A stretch of DNA of 42,743 bases from Zygnema cylindricum (GCA_037447655.1 JBBHKE010000230.1:126001-168743); one strand, 5' to 3'; shown: positions 31,101 through 40,315, numbered from the stretch's first letter. The notes: generated by a model not told the origin, from the letters alone. A program made the numbers and translations.

Positions 31101-33138
31101 ACTTAAAAAAACAGGGACAACCCAACGCCTAAACTGCAGTCTACTATCCCAATCAAGTGATTTGGCTTTTTGGAAACTTGAAATTCCTTTGGAAATACTC
31201 CAAAATCTTAGGAAACAAACTGAAAATAAAAGCACGAATATCCTAAACACGAAAATACATGCAAGTCATCAGCTAGTCGTCGACTGAAGTCTTCTTACAA
31301 TCAGATAGGATGGCATTGAACAAAACCCTTCAACTCTCTGAAAACCTTTAAACACTGCAAAAACCTCAAAACCCTATAATAGCATGTAAAAGCCGTCGAC
31401 CTCCTTCATTGTCTTGTAATCTTCCCTCTCCCCTCCCCCCCCTCGGTTTGGCAGTCTCCATGCCCCCAACCAACGACTACGTGAAATTTTGGTTCCAAGT
31501 GCAAAGGCTTACCCCCTTGAGGCCCTCCTCTCTGACTGTAAACACTATTTTGAGGCCACGGGGAGGAGAGTCTCCTTTGAATACACCCTCCTGGGTGAGG
31601 CCGCATAATACATATTGTTTTTTTTTTTTTTTCTGTGTTGTGGTTTTATTGAGCTATTGTGGTATATGAAACATATTAGAAGTTTTCGCCTATTTCATTT
31701 TTTTTGTATGTGGGGCTTATCTGTTTCAAAGGTGGCTAATGAATGCTAAGAGGAAAAGGCAAAATAGTTCAAGCTATTTAACAAGAACTCCTTTTTCTTT
31801 ATTGCAACCTCATTAATGTCTATTTTAATATAGGTGATGTGTTTGTTTTTTGTTGTCTTTTTGTTTTTCCAAATTTGCACGGTGTCCAGCCTATGTTTTT
31901 GTCTTTTCCAAAGCTGTAATTGACTTTTTCAAATCTAGTGTCTGTTCCATTTTCTTCCTTTTCCAAAATGTTTGGTTTGTTTTTTACAAACCCGTGTTTT
32001 TCTCTCATTCCAAATCCTTACACAGTTCTGTCCTATTGTTCCTTCATCACTTTTCCACAACTGGCCTGTTCTTTATCTTTTTCAAAATCTGCACGATGCA
32101 TAACGTCCGTTGGATTTTTCTGGGGATGTTCGTTCCTTCTTTTGAAAACCTGTCTCCCATCTCCTCCAACACCAACCTGTGCCTCATCTCTGTTAGCTTT
32201 TGTGTGTTTGTCTTGTAGCGGCGGTGAACGACCAGGAGTCTCACGCTCGTGAGCTGGCGGGACTGCTGCGTCAGTGGAACCTAGGGCGTCACGTCAACGT
32301 CATCCCCTACAATCCGGTCAAGGACAGCACCTACAGGAGGCCCGATAAGGCACACGTACGTATGGAGGAGCAAGGGATGGGAGGGGAGAGGAGTGGAGGG
32401 GAGCGAGAAGGGTGGGGAGGGAGAGAGGGCTGGAGGGCAACAAACAGAATGCTAAAACAAAACCTAAAATTAGTGGGAAAACCAACCTCCAAACTTCCCT
32501 AAAGTTCTTTGTGAAACGTGGAAAAGCACCTTAAACGACGGAAATGCAGAAAGAAACCTTATGCAGTTATGGGAAATCAGAATTAAATCCCTAAAAATCT
32601 AAAAAAGCCTGAGACCCTAAAACTGGTATGGAAGATAACGCCTAAGAAGGAAATGCAGAAAGTCTTTCTAAAAAGATATGGAAAACCCGAGAAGGAACCT
32701 TAGAATTTCATGGAAAACCTCAACGGGAACTCAGTTGTTAACGGTTGTTATGACGGATAGAAATATAAATCTGTTCAAGTGAAAAAGTTAGTATCAATTG
32801 AAAATTTCCTTGGAGTTGTAAGGGTTGTTGTGGTGAGATTTTATTTTGTCCTGTTCTTCAATACAATACATTGAGCAAAAGTAAGACAATGGGTTTGTTC
32901 TCTGGTCAAAAGTGTATGTAGCCTCTCCCTCTCCCTCCCCTACCCCCTTTTTCAGCCTCCCACCTTTTCATTCTCTTCTTTTTTGGGTTCTTTTCAGGTG
33001 ATGGCTTTTGCCGACGCTTTAAAGCGGGAGAATGTGACGGTGACAATAAGACAAACTCGAGGAATGGATGCAAATGCTGCTTGTGGGCAGCTTCGAAATG
33101 ATTTTCAAAAGAGTCCATTGACCGTAGAAAATGTTTAG
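23190..33138 (+). CDS. rlmN: RlmN-like radical-SAM rRNA/tRNA methyltransferase (10 exons)
   Basis: Exons 23190-23912, 24335-24410, 25924-26021, 27081-27182, 27990-28076, 28991-29107, 29777-29880, 31455-31594, 32219-32355 and 32998-33138 join in phase to about 574 codons. Every intron is GT-AG. The family makes 2-methyladenosine in 23S rRNA and some tRNAs, using S-adenosylmethionine and a 4Fe-4S cluster. The cluster motif CPLKCSFC is in exon 5, GMGEP in exon 6, the resolving cysteine in LTACVSSQ (exon 4) and the methyl-carrying cysteine in DANAACGQL (exon 10). The RlmN core starts near residue 225; ahead lies an Arg-rich presequence with RKYST and a Ser-rich linker, suggesting import into mitochondria or plastids. 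The start has an in-frame TAG 12 nt upstream and GCCATGG context; a second ATG follows six bases on. A Cfr-type C8 specificity is less likely. Confidence 0.93.
24335..24410 (+). CDS. Exon 2 of the RlmN-like gene
   Basis: TTTCGCAG|CAAAAG to CCAATAG|GTAAGC, 25 codons plus one base (phase 1). Encodes [20 protein letters not shown] and MDLPI, the helical KYRxxQLxQFxY signature of RlmN. Confidence 0.92.
25590..25960 (+). repeat. 109-bp tandem repeat spanning intron 2 / exon 3 junction
   Basis: Units align at exactly 109-bp spacing (AAAATGCTCCTCTCCC at about 25636, 25745, 25854). Each runs through a pyrimidine tract and GGCCGTA to the first ~25 bases of exon 3. The true acceptor G is 25923. The preceding unit keeps TAG at 25812-25814; the one before has TAC and lost it. 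A partial older unit lies at 25597-25635. Confidence 0.9.
25924..26021 (+). CDS. Exon 3 of the RlmN-like gene
   Basis: Acceptor GACCGTAG|TGCCGCAG is chosen over the nearby CCGCAG because only it keeps frame with exon 2; the other gives an immediate TGA. Encodes [14 protein letters not shown] and SADGTAK, matching the LPxxFRxxL and S-DGT-K positions of the family. It is two to three residues longer than usual after LP. Its 5' edge is the last unit of the 109-bp tandem repeat. Confidence 0.85.
26060..26230. repeat. Intron 3 tandem duplication (~82 bp)
   Basis: TTTTAGCATTTTTTTTTTGA-type start followed by AGGAAAACCTGAGAGGAGG and ATTATGTGGCTCT occurs twice (about 26060-26140 and 26143-26226), with an additional short GGATTATGTGGC copy in the second. 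Confidence 0.75.
26355..26530. repeat. Intron 3 pyrimidine tract, then purine patch
   Basis: 26358-26526 is almost pure C/T (CTCCCCCTCCC units). At 26630-26715 polarity reverses to GAAGGGAAAGAAGG purines. Both lie within intron 3; ORFs across them are artefacts. Confidence 0.75.
27081..27182 (+). CDS. Exon 4 of the RlmN-like gene
   Basis: TTCTTCAG|CTTCTC to TCTCAG|GTGATT, 34 codons, phase 0. Encodes [16 protein letters not shown] then LTACVSSQ; the Cys corresponds to the conserved resolving cysteine next to the cluster motif. Confidence 0.95.
27431..27652 (+). mobile_element. CACC-end MITE inside intron 4
   Basis: Begins TG-CACCATGAATCTCTATTAGC and ends ACGCTAATATTGATTCACAGTG-TA, a more degenerate member of the TA-flanked family, 222 bp long. 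It lies between exons 4 and 5 and does not touch splice sites. Confidence 0.7.
27990..28076 (+). CDS. Exon 5: radical-SAM CxxxCxxC exon
   Basis: GGCAG|GTGGGG to GCGCAG|GTACAC, 29 codons, phase 0. Encodes [20 protein letters not shown] and LRPHEIVAQ, the 4Fe-4S cluster-binding loop typical of RlmN/Cfr. Confidence 0.97.
28098..28170. repeat. (TA)n microsatellite in intron 5
   Basis: About 28 TA units, interrupted once, starting 21 bases after the exon 5 donor. Confidence 0.95.
28991..29107 (+). CDS. Exon 6: GMGEP exon
   Basis: TGTGCAG|GTTTTG to AACAAG|GTGGGA, 39 codons, phase 0. Encodes [15 protein letters not shown], the glycine-rich SAM-binding motif. Confidence 0.96.
29210..29420. repeat. 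GATAGTAT-type repeat in intron 6
   Basis: Loose repeats of ATGATAGTATG and GAAAGTATGAAAT over about 200 bp. No coding content. Confidence 0.55.
29538..29776 (+). repeat. ~240-bp polypyrimidine tract ending at exon 7 acceptor
   Basis: Nearly unbroken C/T, including a run of about 20 C at 29651-29670, leading straight to CCCCAG at 29771-29776. No AG occurs inside the tract, so the first AG is the one used. Confidence 0.9.
29777..29880 (+). CDS. Exon 7 of the RlmN-like gene
   Basis: CCCCAG|GACCTG to AATCAG|GTAGTT, 34 codons plus two bases (phase 2). Encodes [18 protein letters not shown], the TxSTxG strand of the barrel. Its acceptor is preceded by about 240 bp of pyrimidines and its donor region has been copied several times into the next intron. 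Confidence 0.95.
29881..31320 (+). repeat. Intron 7 array of copied exon 7 donor junctions
   Basis: Copies of the exon 7 3' edge (CTCCAATCCACTTTGGCAATCAG-like, quoted in part) occur at 29984-30003 followed by GTGGTT, 30104-30124 followed by ATAGGC, 30249-30280 followed by GTAGGA, and, weaker, about 31133-31156 and 31264-31304 followed by ATAGGA. The first copies are about 122 bp apart and also share the intronic AAAAACTnTAGAAAAAAA segment. Confidence 0.85.
30552..30835 (+). mobile_element. Two CCGCCCATCG-end MITE fragments in intron 7
   Basis: 30552-30740 starts TA-CTCCGCCCATCGGTAAGAG and ends AGGGGTGGGCAGTC-TA. 30749-30835 starts TA-CATCGCCCATTAGAG and ends TAGCGATGGGCGGTG-TA. They are variants of the TA-flanked CACC family; the second is only 87 bp. 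Confidence 0.65.
31455..31594 (+). CDS. Exon 8 of the RlmN-like gene
   Basis: TTGGCAG|TCTCCA to CTCCTGG|GTGAGG. With the last two bases of exon 7 it reads [16 protein letters not shown] and [10 protein letters not shown], the SLHAPN and EY-L motifs of the family. Ends in phase 1. Confidence 0.95.
32219..32355 (+). CDS. Exon 9 of the RlmN-like gene
   Basis: CTTGTAG|CGGCGG to GCACAC|GTACGT, phase 0 at its end. Encodes [17 protein letters not shown] and [12 protein letters not shown], matching the VND...A..L and NLIPYNP motifs. Confidence 0.95.
32998..33138 (+). CDS. Exon 10 (last) of the RlmN-like gene
   Basis: TTTTCAG|GTGATG to a TAG stop at 33136-33138, 46 codons. Encodes [20 protein letters not shown]; the Cys of AACGQL is the family's methyl-carrying residue. 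The C-terminus ends soon after this motif. Confidence 0.95.
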   Translation: MMAFADALKRENVTVTIRQTRGMDANAACGQLRNDFQKSPLTVENV

Positions 33139-33265
33139 AACCGCACAAGAGAAGAACGAAGAGGAAAAAAGAAGGTAGATTTGGCGCTTGATGTTTTTTT
33201 TTTTTTTGCTTATTTGTTTTTTTTTTTTCCTTGACAGTCTCTGGTACAATTTCGTCTACCACTTC

Positions 33266-33271
33266 AATAAA
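33266..33271 (+). terminator. Candidate polyadenylation signal
   Basis: AATAAA 128 nt after the stop codon of the RlmN-like gene, within T-rich 3' flanking sequence. Cleavage would be expected 10-30 nt further on. Confidence 0.5.
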
Positions 33272-33289
33272 TACGAATGATTTATTTGT

Positions 33290-34828
33290 CGATATTTTCA
33301 ACCATCTAAATGTGATCGGCGGAGATATAAAAATATTATATTATATATTGTATTATATATTATGTTATATTAGCGGTTTCTTTGTAAGGTTGGCAAGTTC
33401 CGGTTTGTACTTGTTTTGTCCTACAATCTCACTTAACAATGTGTTTTTTCGTTTGCATTTACGGTTCTATTTGCCTTTCCGTGTCGAAAGAAGTGCTCTT
33501 TTCTTCTATACTTGGCGTTTTCGATGGGTGTGTACAAGAAAATGGGTAAGGTGTTTGTAATCGACACTTGCATCATTATGTTTGCCTTTGGCGTTACAAG
33601 ATATTAAAAGTCAAAGGAAACCGTATTCAACCCTAAAAACGTTAGAAGTCAATGACTATAGCCACCACGTTCATCAGAAGTACACCCGGTACGGAAATAG
33701 TTTGGCATTAATATTTGGCAAGGCCTAAATTCAATTCGTTTCTCATATTTGGCACTAGGATTATACATTTTGAGGCTGGGAAAAATGTATTCGAAAAAGA
33801 AACGAAGACCTATACAAAAAAACAATTGGTATCTGTTTCATTGAATGTTGGAAATTAGACTATTGCATAATATGTGCCAAATGTCAATAAGGGAAACGAT
33901 GTTCATTGTTGTAAATATGGACATACTTGTTGGTTGATGCATGCCAAAATTAGTTTATAGAAGCTGTATTCATCCCATCTGATACCATTTTTAAGTTTGA
34001 TTGTCATTCCCAAAGCATTTCGACTCTCCAAGTTCATTGCTTTCGGCGCTTGTATAGTTATTAATTCTTAAGATTTTTTTTGCGAAGGAGATGTGTGTTA
34101 GGATTGATAGGGAAAGTCAAAATCTTGTTTGTCATTTCACACCATACAATTAACAGTATATTACCTAGGGTGGTGTAAAACGTGACCATTCCCTCGATGG
34201 AGCCGACATTACAACATAAGACGAGGAAATTTAAAGTCAAAGGTGAAGAAAGAGGTTATAAGGTGACTAGACTCAGGGAAAATGCAATACTTACATTAAA
34301 AAAGCACAATAATAAACCATTTGAGTACATGGTTAGTAAAGAAAGTAAGGCACAAATGGAACTGAGGAGCCAAATGGGAGTGGAAGCAAACAAAAAGGAA
34401 AACAAGTGGACAGTCAAAAAATGGCGCACACATAAATGAAAGATAGCAAACAACATTGAAATGGAGAACAAGCACAAAAACAACAACCAAATAATTTATA
34501 AGAACAGACTAACAAAATGAGCTTCAACATATCTAAAATAACTGTTAAAAAAAACACCTTGAATCCCTAGGCCATGGAGGAGCACGTTGCGAGCACATCG
34601 ACGATCCATAACAACAATAGCAGATTGAAGGAAGATAGGAGCTTGCAATAATTCTAAAGCCACTTGTGAATTGATGGTAAAAAATAATTCAGGAAGGACG
34701 AGAGCTCCAAAGTTCCATCCTTTCAAAAAAACACAGACCAAAAGTATGGTTGTACTCATCCGAAGCAACTCCCCAAACAACCAATTATCTCGACTGCCAT
34801 CGGAATGGAAGTATCGGAATGGAAGTGT
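33290..34828. other. Intergenic, no gene recognised
   Basis: AT-rich. A TATATTATATT-type patch lies at 33335-33372. An 85-codon Lys/Glu-rich ORF (34182-34439, starting MTIPSMEPTLQHKTRKFK) has protein-like composition but no recognisable domain. The 146-codon ORF on the - strand at 34496-34936 runs into the left LTR and is probably not a gene. Confidence 0.4.
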
Positions 34829-35170
34829 TTGAGGCTTTGTGGCCTCCATTGGCCCACAGAATATGCAGCCTATACCAAGCCTTAGGATAATGTCAGCCCC
34901 TTTGACTTTCCTAATGAATAAGTGCCACCCAGGCACGCAAAAACTCTGACCACCAGAGCCTTACTCCCTTGAGTCGAACGCAAAAAGAATCATTGAATTT
35001 GCTCCAGTAAGCAGTAAGTTATGGCTGGTCAAAGATGACCTTTGTGTTTACAAGCTAACTTAGAGAGAGGCGGCTAAATTTTCCTAAGACCTAGTATGCC
35101 TACTCACAAACGCCTACTATTAAACCCTAGGCCAATAGGAAGACAGTAGAGTACAATGCCTACTATTAAA

Positions 35171-35630
35171 CATAGTTCAAAAGTAGGTGAAAGTAGGCCC
35201 GGCCCATACAATATGCCTATTGTATGCAAAACATGCAATATGACCTTAAGACCCATATTGTATTGGTCGCAAAATGAAAAAAAATAGTAACAGGGTTGAG
35301 TTGCACATCGATTGATAGAGATTCAAACGTCATGTCTAAATTTTGAAAAATATTCAAACAAAAAAATATTTTTCTGTGAGTTTTGAGGTATTTTTTATTT
35401 AAACCGTCAGATTTGGACGATCGGACGGTCGTTGATCAAAGTAGCGATCTAAGGAGATCACATGAAAAGCCCATGACACAACTTAGGATAGGACTATCAT
35501 CAGATTTGGACGATCGGACAGTCGTTGATCACAATAACGATTTAAGAAGATCACATGAAAAGCCCATAACACAACTTACGATAAAGGTGCTTATAAAAGG
35601 CCTACAATAGAAACGCCTACTTTTGAAGTA
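35171..35630 (+). mobile_element. hAT-D element, copy 3, inside the left LTR
   Basis: Begins CATAGTTCAAAAGTAGG; the right end CGCCTACTTTTGAAGTAGG is damaged in its last bases. The GATTTGGACGATCGGAC to CACATGAAAAGCCCAT segment is tandemly duplicated inside (35409-35480, 35499-35565). Flanks CTATTAAA and TTATTGAA are imperfect. It is absent from the right LTR. Confidence 0.82.
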
Positions 35631-36045
35631 GGTTATTGAACCCTAGGTCAATAGAAAGACAGTAGAGCACAATAAGGTACAGTGGTTGATGTACTTATTG
35701 TACGACCCTTGTCCAGCATAACCTTCTTGGTGACGCGTGTTAAATCGGGAGCCATGGTTCCTCTTCCCGTCTTTTCCAATATCCAATTATGTGATGCCTT
35801 GTGGCATCGCGTGACGCTACTTCTGAAAGCCGCCATAACGTCCACTGCGGGTTGGCGGCTGCAATAGCGATCGTCCGATCAAATATATTTACATGGCTGG
35901 ATTCGCGCCTGTACTCAATGTCGTAATGTGAACGCATGCCGTCGGTTCGCATGCGTCGCGTCGTCGATTTTGCGTCGTTAAATGAATTAGCCCCCGCATC
36001 GGTCTTTATTACATTATCACACCAATTATATGCAACGATTCCACA

Positions 36046-36112
36046 ACGACTTAGCGGTTAGGTCAACATGTAATTCTGAACTTTGCAAGACTTAGATTCA
36101 AATCCGAGTAGG
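36046..36112 (+). repeat. tRNA-like segment within the left LTR
   Basis: ACGACTTAGCGGTTAGGTCA resembles a pol III A box and GATTCAAATCC (36095-36105) a B box at tRNA-like spacing. The same segment, diverged, is in the right LTR at 41003-41068 (GGTTCAAACAC). It cannot fold as a functional tRNA by eye, so a SINE-derived piece is likely. Confidence 0.45.
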
Positions 36113-36284
36113 TTCAACTTTTTGTTAAAGGGACCTCTCGTCCTCTAACTAAGCCTACTAACTATGGCTACCAAGAGGACGGCATGGTTTCCTTCTCTCT
36201 TAGTCTCTATCTCTCTCCCTATCAAGAGTCTAAAGTAGACTAGTAATATCATTTTCAATATTCCCCTTAATTCTTAGTCACTTT

Positions 36285-37160
36285 TTAATTTAGCCCACAA
36301 TTCTCTTTGCAATAAATTAATTTGGGAGAAGGTACCGGTTTAGTCATCATGTCTGCAATCGTTTGTTTATCTGATTTATGAACAAATTTAATAATTATGT
36401 TTTCAACTTTTTCACGAACAAAGGATAACCTGACATGCATATGCTTAGCTTTGAAGAGTTGATTTGGGTTAGCTGCAATAGAGATAGCAGCTCGATTGTC
36501 ACTAAACACAATTTGAGTTCCCATTTTCATAAATCCAAGTTCCTCAAGAAAAGACTTCAGCCACATCAACTCTTTAGCGGCAACACAAGAAGCCATGTAC
36601 TCAACCTCTATGGTGGACTGAGCTACTACATTGTGTTTCTTGCTACTCCAACAACATGCTCCAGATCTAATTTACTATACATATCCAGTTGTGCATCACC
36701 TTAAATGCACATCCCCATAATTGCAATCACTCCATGTAGTGATGTCAGTATGCTCCCCTCCCAATTGCAACCATAATTCCCTTGTTCCCACTAAATATCT
36801 CATCACCCTTTTAGTTGCCTTCCAGTCTTTCTTTTTGGGTTTATTTAGACTCCTACTGATGAGGACTCACATAGTTGCAACTCTATCCGGCGAGATACAG
36901 TTTTCAAAATAAATTAAAGTGCCTACAATCTGTCGGCAAATAATGTTCTCTATAAACCTTTTCTCTTCATCATCCATTTTATCATCGATAATTCTAATTC
37001 CTCCCTCTTCACTCCCATCCGATATTTTCTTTAGATCCATGGGAGTAGTACATCCATTTGCCTTGTCCATTTGAAATTTCTCTAACGTATTTTCAATAGC
37101 TTGTTTCAGAGTAAGTATAATTAATATATTCCCTATATCTCTCTCCATCTGAATTCTCAA
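36285..37160 (-). pseudogene. Copia reverse transcriptase C-terminus and RNase H remnant
   Basis: From 37160 downward in - orientation: ENTLEKFQMD, then IVGTLIYFENCISPDRVATM (the VGSLMY...TRPD region), then MRYLVGTRE and WSDCNYGDV, then the RNase H part EYMASCVAAKELMWLKSFL, SDNRAAISIAANP, KAKHMHVRLSFVRE and ADMMTKPV. At least one frameshift or stop separates the pieces (a TGA at about 36700). Confidence 0.88.
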
Positions 37161-37164
37161 ATTT

Positions 37165-38262
37165 TATTTTGCCCCACAAAAGTCTTTCTGTTGAAAAAGT
37201 AATTCTCAAGTCACTAGTTTATTTCATTGACTTGAGATTAAAGAGAGAGAGTAAACGCCACTCTAAGTCTGTACACTTGTTGCAGTCACATAGAATCAAG
37301 CAACTATGGCTGTCGTGAGGCAATTAAGGAGACACACTAAAGAATAACACATATGTGCCTCTAACAAAAAAAAAATGTGATCCTAATGGGCTTTGAACCT
37401 AAGTCTACGTATTGGTATAGACGTTCGCCTTAACCACTAAAACGTTGACGAAATGATACACATATTTTGTTCAAATTTTATTTAAACATGGTACCAATCT
37501 ACATACTCCATTTCACACATAACGAAACGAAACGACGTCGAATATAAACGGACGCGATTTATTGCAGATTTCAGATCGGCTGTTACAGTGGAGCCGAAGC
37601 ACCAGAGTGGACATTTGGCAGTTTGCAAGCTAAACGTTGGCAGATGACACGTGGCAAGCCATGAGTTGACGTTGATTATTACGGGAGGAGCGACCATGGC
37701 TCACGAATTGACAAACGTCAGCGGGGCGGCCATGCCGTACTATGGCGATGCAAGAAATATCGCATCCGCTGTACTTCTTGTACTTTACAATCATGTGATT
37801 GGTTGAGTATAGTAGTAATAGGGGGTTTAGATAGGGAATTAGGACTTGGACATTTTTCCTTTGAGGCACCTCTCTTTGAGAGACCTTTATTTATAGGCCA
37901 TCTTTGACCGACCATTTCTAAATGCTCATGGGAGAAAATTCACTGATTCTTTTTGCTGCGGAGTCAAGGGATTCTAGGCTATATAAGGGTGAAGTTGGTT
38001 AGATTGTTTGTTTGCCAAGGTGCCATTATTTCTAAGGGAAATTCAAAGTGGGTAATATTGTCCAAAACATATGTTCAAGTTTTGCATTCTGTTGTGGAAC
38101 TGAGCACACAGAAAGTAGTATTCTTTCACAAGGGGTGAAGCTATATTGGGGTTGTGACTGTCAAGGTGTCAGTCATTTGGGTTTGTATCAACTTGGAGTC
38201 GGCACTATCTAGATAAGCTTCTTTGGGTCTGCAATTTCAATGGGGGAATGGGGCCCATAAAT
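37165..38262. other. ~1.1-kb foreign insertion splitting the reverse transcriptase
   Basis: Copia homology stops at SRFDMK (about 38262) and resumes near 37160. Between lie sequences unrelated to copia: a CTCAAGTCA...TGACTTGAG hairpin (37207-37238), a tRNA-like piece on the - strand (37378-37450: TTTAGTGGTTAAGGCGAACG, then AGGTTCAAAGCCC), and a GACACGTGGCAAGCC motif (37647). ORFs here are unrecognised. Clear terminal repeats were not found, so it may be more than one insertion. Confidence 0.55.
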
Positions 38263-38870
38263 TTACACTTTCATATCAAACCTACTTCTAAGATCCTATT
38301 TTAGTTTGTTAGTCTTATTTAAAGACCTACTCAAGACCAACAAATCATCCGTATAAATAGCAATAAATATCGCTCCATTCTCATCCTCAAATAGATATAT
38401 TAAGTGATCTGAACTAATTGTGATATAACCCAATCCGAACTTCGTTCAATTTAATATTCCACTACCTCGGTGACTGTTTAAGTCCATAGAGCGACTTTAT
38501 CAGCTTGCACACCTTGCTTTCTTCTCCACTTTCCACAATTCCTCCAACTATCTCATGTATACTCTCTCTTCCAACACTCCGTGCAAGAAAGCAATTTTTA
38601 TATCCATTTGGTGGATTTCCATGTCCCTTGTTGCAGTTAGACTTAAGAGGATTCCGAGAGAAAGAAATGTGACCACCGGTGTAAAAGTTTCTTCATAATC
38701 TATGCCCTCTTTCTGAGTGTAACCTTTTGCAACCAACCTAGCTTTGTACCTCTTTATAGTATAATGTGGATTTAACTTAAGTTTGAAAACCAACTTACAC
38801 CCAATTGGTTTTCTATTTGGTGGACACTCTACCAACTCATATGTATTGGCTTCTATAAAAGAAGCCATTT
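38263..38870 (-). pseudogene. Copia reverse transcriptase core remnant
   Basis: The - strand reads IGCKLVFKLKLNPHYTIKRY, KARLVAKGYTQKEGIDYEET, QMDIKIAFLHGVLEE, then KSLYGLKQSPR, then the catalytic motif YTDDLLV (codons at about 38355-38335). A stop follows SPR and another precedes DLRSRFDMK. YTDD in place of the usual YVDD is still compatible with catalysis, but the gene is dead. Confidence 0.92.
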
Positions 38871-38889
38871 CCTCATTTACGATAGTTAT

Positions 38890-39425
38890 CTATCAACTTT
38901 TTTTTCTGGACTACTTATGGCCTCCAAGTATGTTTGAGGCTCATCTGGATTAGACATCTTTGTGAGCTTGTTATTCACTTGTCTTTCTTGAGGCCATTTG
39001 TTACATCTTCTTCCCTTTTCAAAATCTAATGCCAGTATTGAAGGCATTCTCGGGTTTCTCTTAAGTGGATTTTTATATCCGTTTTCTTCCGTTTCTGATA
39101 TTTCTTTCGGATCCTCACTGGAATCCTGTTCAACTTGAGTAGTCAGCTCGGGTGATGATATTGTCTTCTCTTTCAGTAAATCTGTGTCCTCTTCATCTTG
39201 TCCATCATCTTTCTCACTTAGTTCTGAGTTAAAATTAAAAAATGGTTAGGTTCAAATCTGATTTTGACTTCTATGTTATATTTGAATGGATTAAAAGATT
39301 TTACCTCATCCACTATCACTATGTGTTTCACGATAGTTATATCTCTCTTTTTCTCAAGTCATAAAATCTATACCCTTTGGTGCTTTCATCATATCCTACA
39401 AGATAACTAGGTTTCCCTCTTCCCC
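38890..39425 (-). pseudogene. Copia integrase C-terminus and linker remnant
   Basis: SYLVGYDESTKGYRFYD (about 39405-39355) is the GYD..SKGYR motif at the end of copia integrase. Downstream is an acidic, low-conservation linker and then SNPDEPQTYLEAIS, which precedes the reverse transcriptase in this family. The catalytic core of integrase is not present. Confidence 0.8.
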
Positions 39426-39549
39426 CTAAAAAGATGCTAAGTTATCACGATTTTAATCATAGTACCAACTTTTTAAGCATGGGCAGTGATTTTGTTTGTT
39501 GCAAACTAATTAGCAAACAAAAATGCTAACTGATCACAATTTTCAATCA

Positions 39550-39970
39550 TAGTACCAACTTTTTAAGCATAGGCAGTGATTTTATTTTTTACAAATTGTT
39601 GTTGCTATAAAGATCCACTCTGATACTTTTTCCTTAAAGACTCCCAAATGGCAACAGACATATTAGTTCTCAAAAGAGGTTTCGCAGTGGCTTGGTTACA
39701 CTTTGGAGAATGAGGTGTTTCGCCACCTCGTTCTTGAAATTCCATTTCTCGTAGGTCTTTGTACCTTTTAAAGCATAGGAAGTGATTTTATTTTTTGCAA
39801 AATGTTACTGGTGTAAGGATCCACTCTAATACTTATTCCTTAGAGACTCCTAAATAGCAACAGACAGATTAGTCCTCAAAAGAGGTTTCGCAATGGCTTG
39901 GCTACACTTCGGAGAATGATTTGTTTCGCCAACTGGTTCTTGAAATGCCATTTCTCGTAGGTCTTTGCCT
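39550..39970 (-). repeat. ~208-bp tandem duplication of a gag segment
   Basis: 39560-39763 and 39770-39966 are direct copies (AAGCATAGG(C/A)AGTGATTTTA to TTTCTCGTAGGTCTTTG). Reading on the - strand gives a gag-like RTNMSVAIWESLRKKYQSGS, with W replaced by a stop in one copy. A partial third piece of the left edge is seen at about 39474-39500. Confidence 0.7.
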
Positions 39971-40192
39971 TTGTATTTTTTGTTGCTCGCAGGGCAATAG
40001 CTGGTGTGCCTTGGGTCAGTGGTTTGACTCGTGGAACCTCACTCTTTTTTCCCCTTTGTTACCTTCCATGATAATTGTCTCTCCATCCGTCTCATCCCCG
40101 ACTGCCATCGTCACTGAAGAAGTTCGTGCTGATGAGCTGCCAGAAAAACGAACTCCAAAACGAACTCCTCCAAAGCCTGGTGGTGGATGACA

Positions 40193-40312
40193 CTAGATAC
40201 ATCCGGATACAATGCCCCAAAGATGCTTCTCAAAAAGTGATCCATCCATTATTGTTTCCCAGTGGAGAAAGTGTGATCCATCAAATATGGGCACTTTAGA
40301 GGGTGGCCCCAT
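40193..40312 (-). pseudogene. Copia gag N-terminal remnant
   Basis: Forty codons from an ATG at 40312: MGPPSKVPIFDGSHFLHWET then LFEKHLWGIV, ending at a stop. FDGxxxxxW is the usual start of copia gag. It begins only a few bases from the end of the right LTR, so the leader is shortened or the LTR edge is mis-set. Confidence 0.75.
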
Positions 40313-40315
40313 AAC

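Larger units (their letters stand above)
34829..36242 (-). repeat. Left LTR-like repeat (3' LTR by orientation)
   Basis: Shares with 40316-41199 CCACCCAGGCACGCAAAAAC, CTTGAGTCGAA, GGCTAAATTTTCCTAAG (GGCGACTAAA on the right), the TGTACTT(A/C)TTGTACGACC segment and the closing AAGAGTCTAAAGTAGACTA. It is longer because hAT-D copy 3 (35171-35630) and a short duplicated flank interrupt it. Confidence 0.8.

Noticed and set aside
34496-34936. 146-codon ORF on the - strand
   Set aside because: A third of it lies in the LTR-like repeat and no homology is recognisable.
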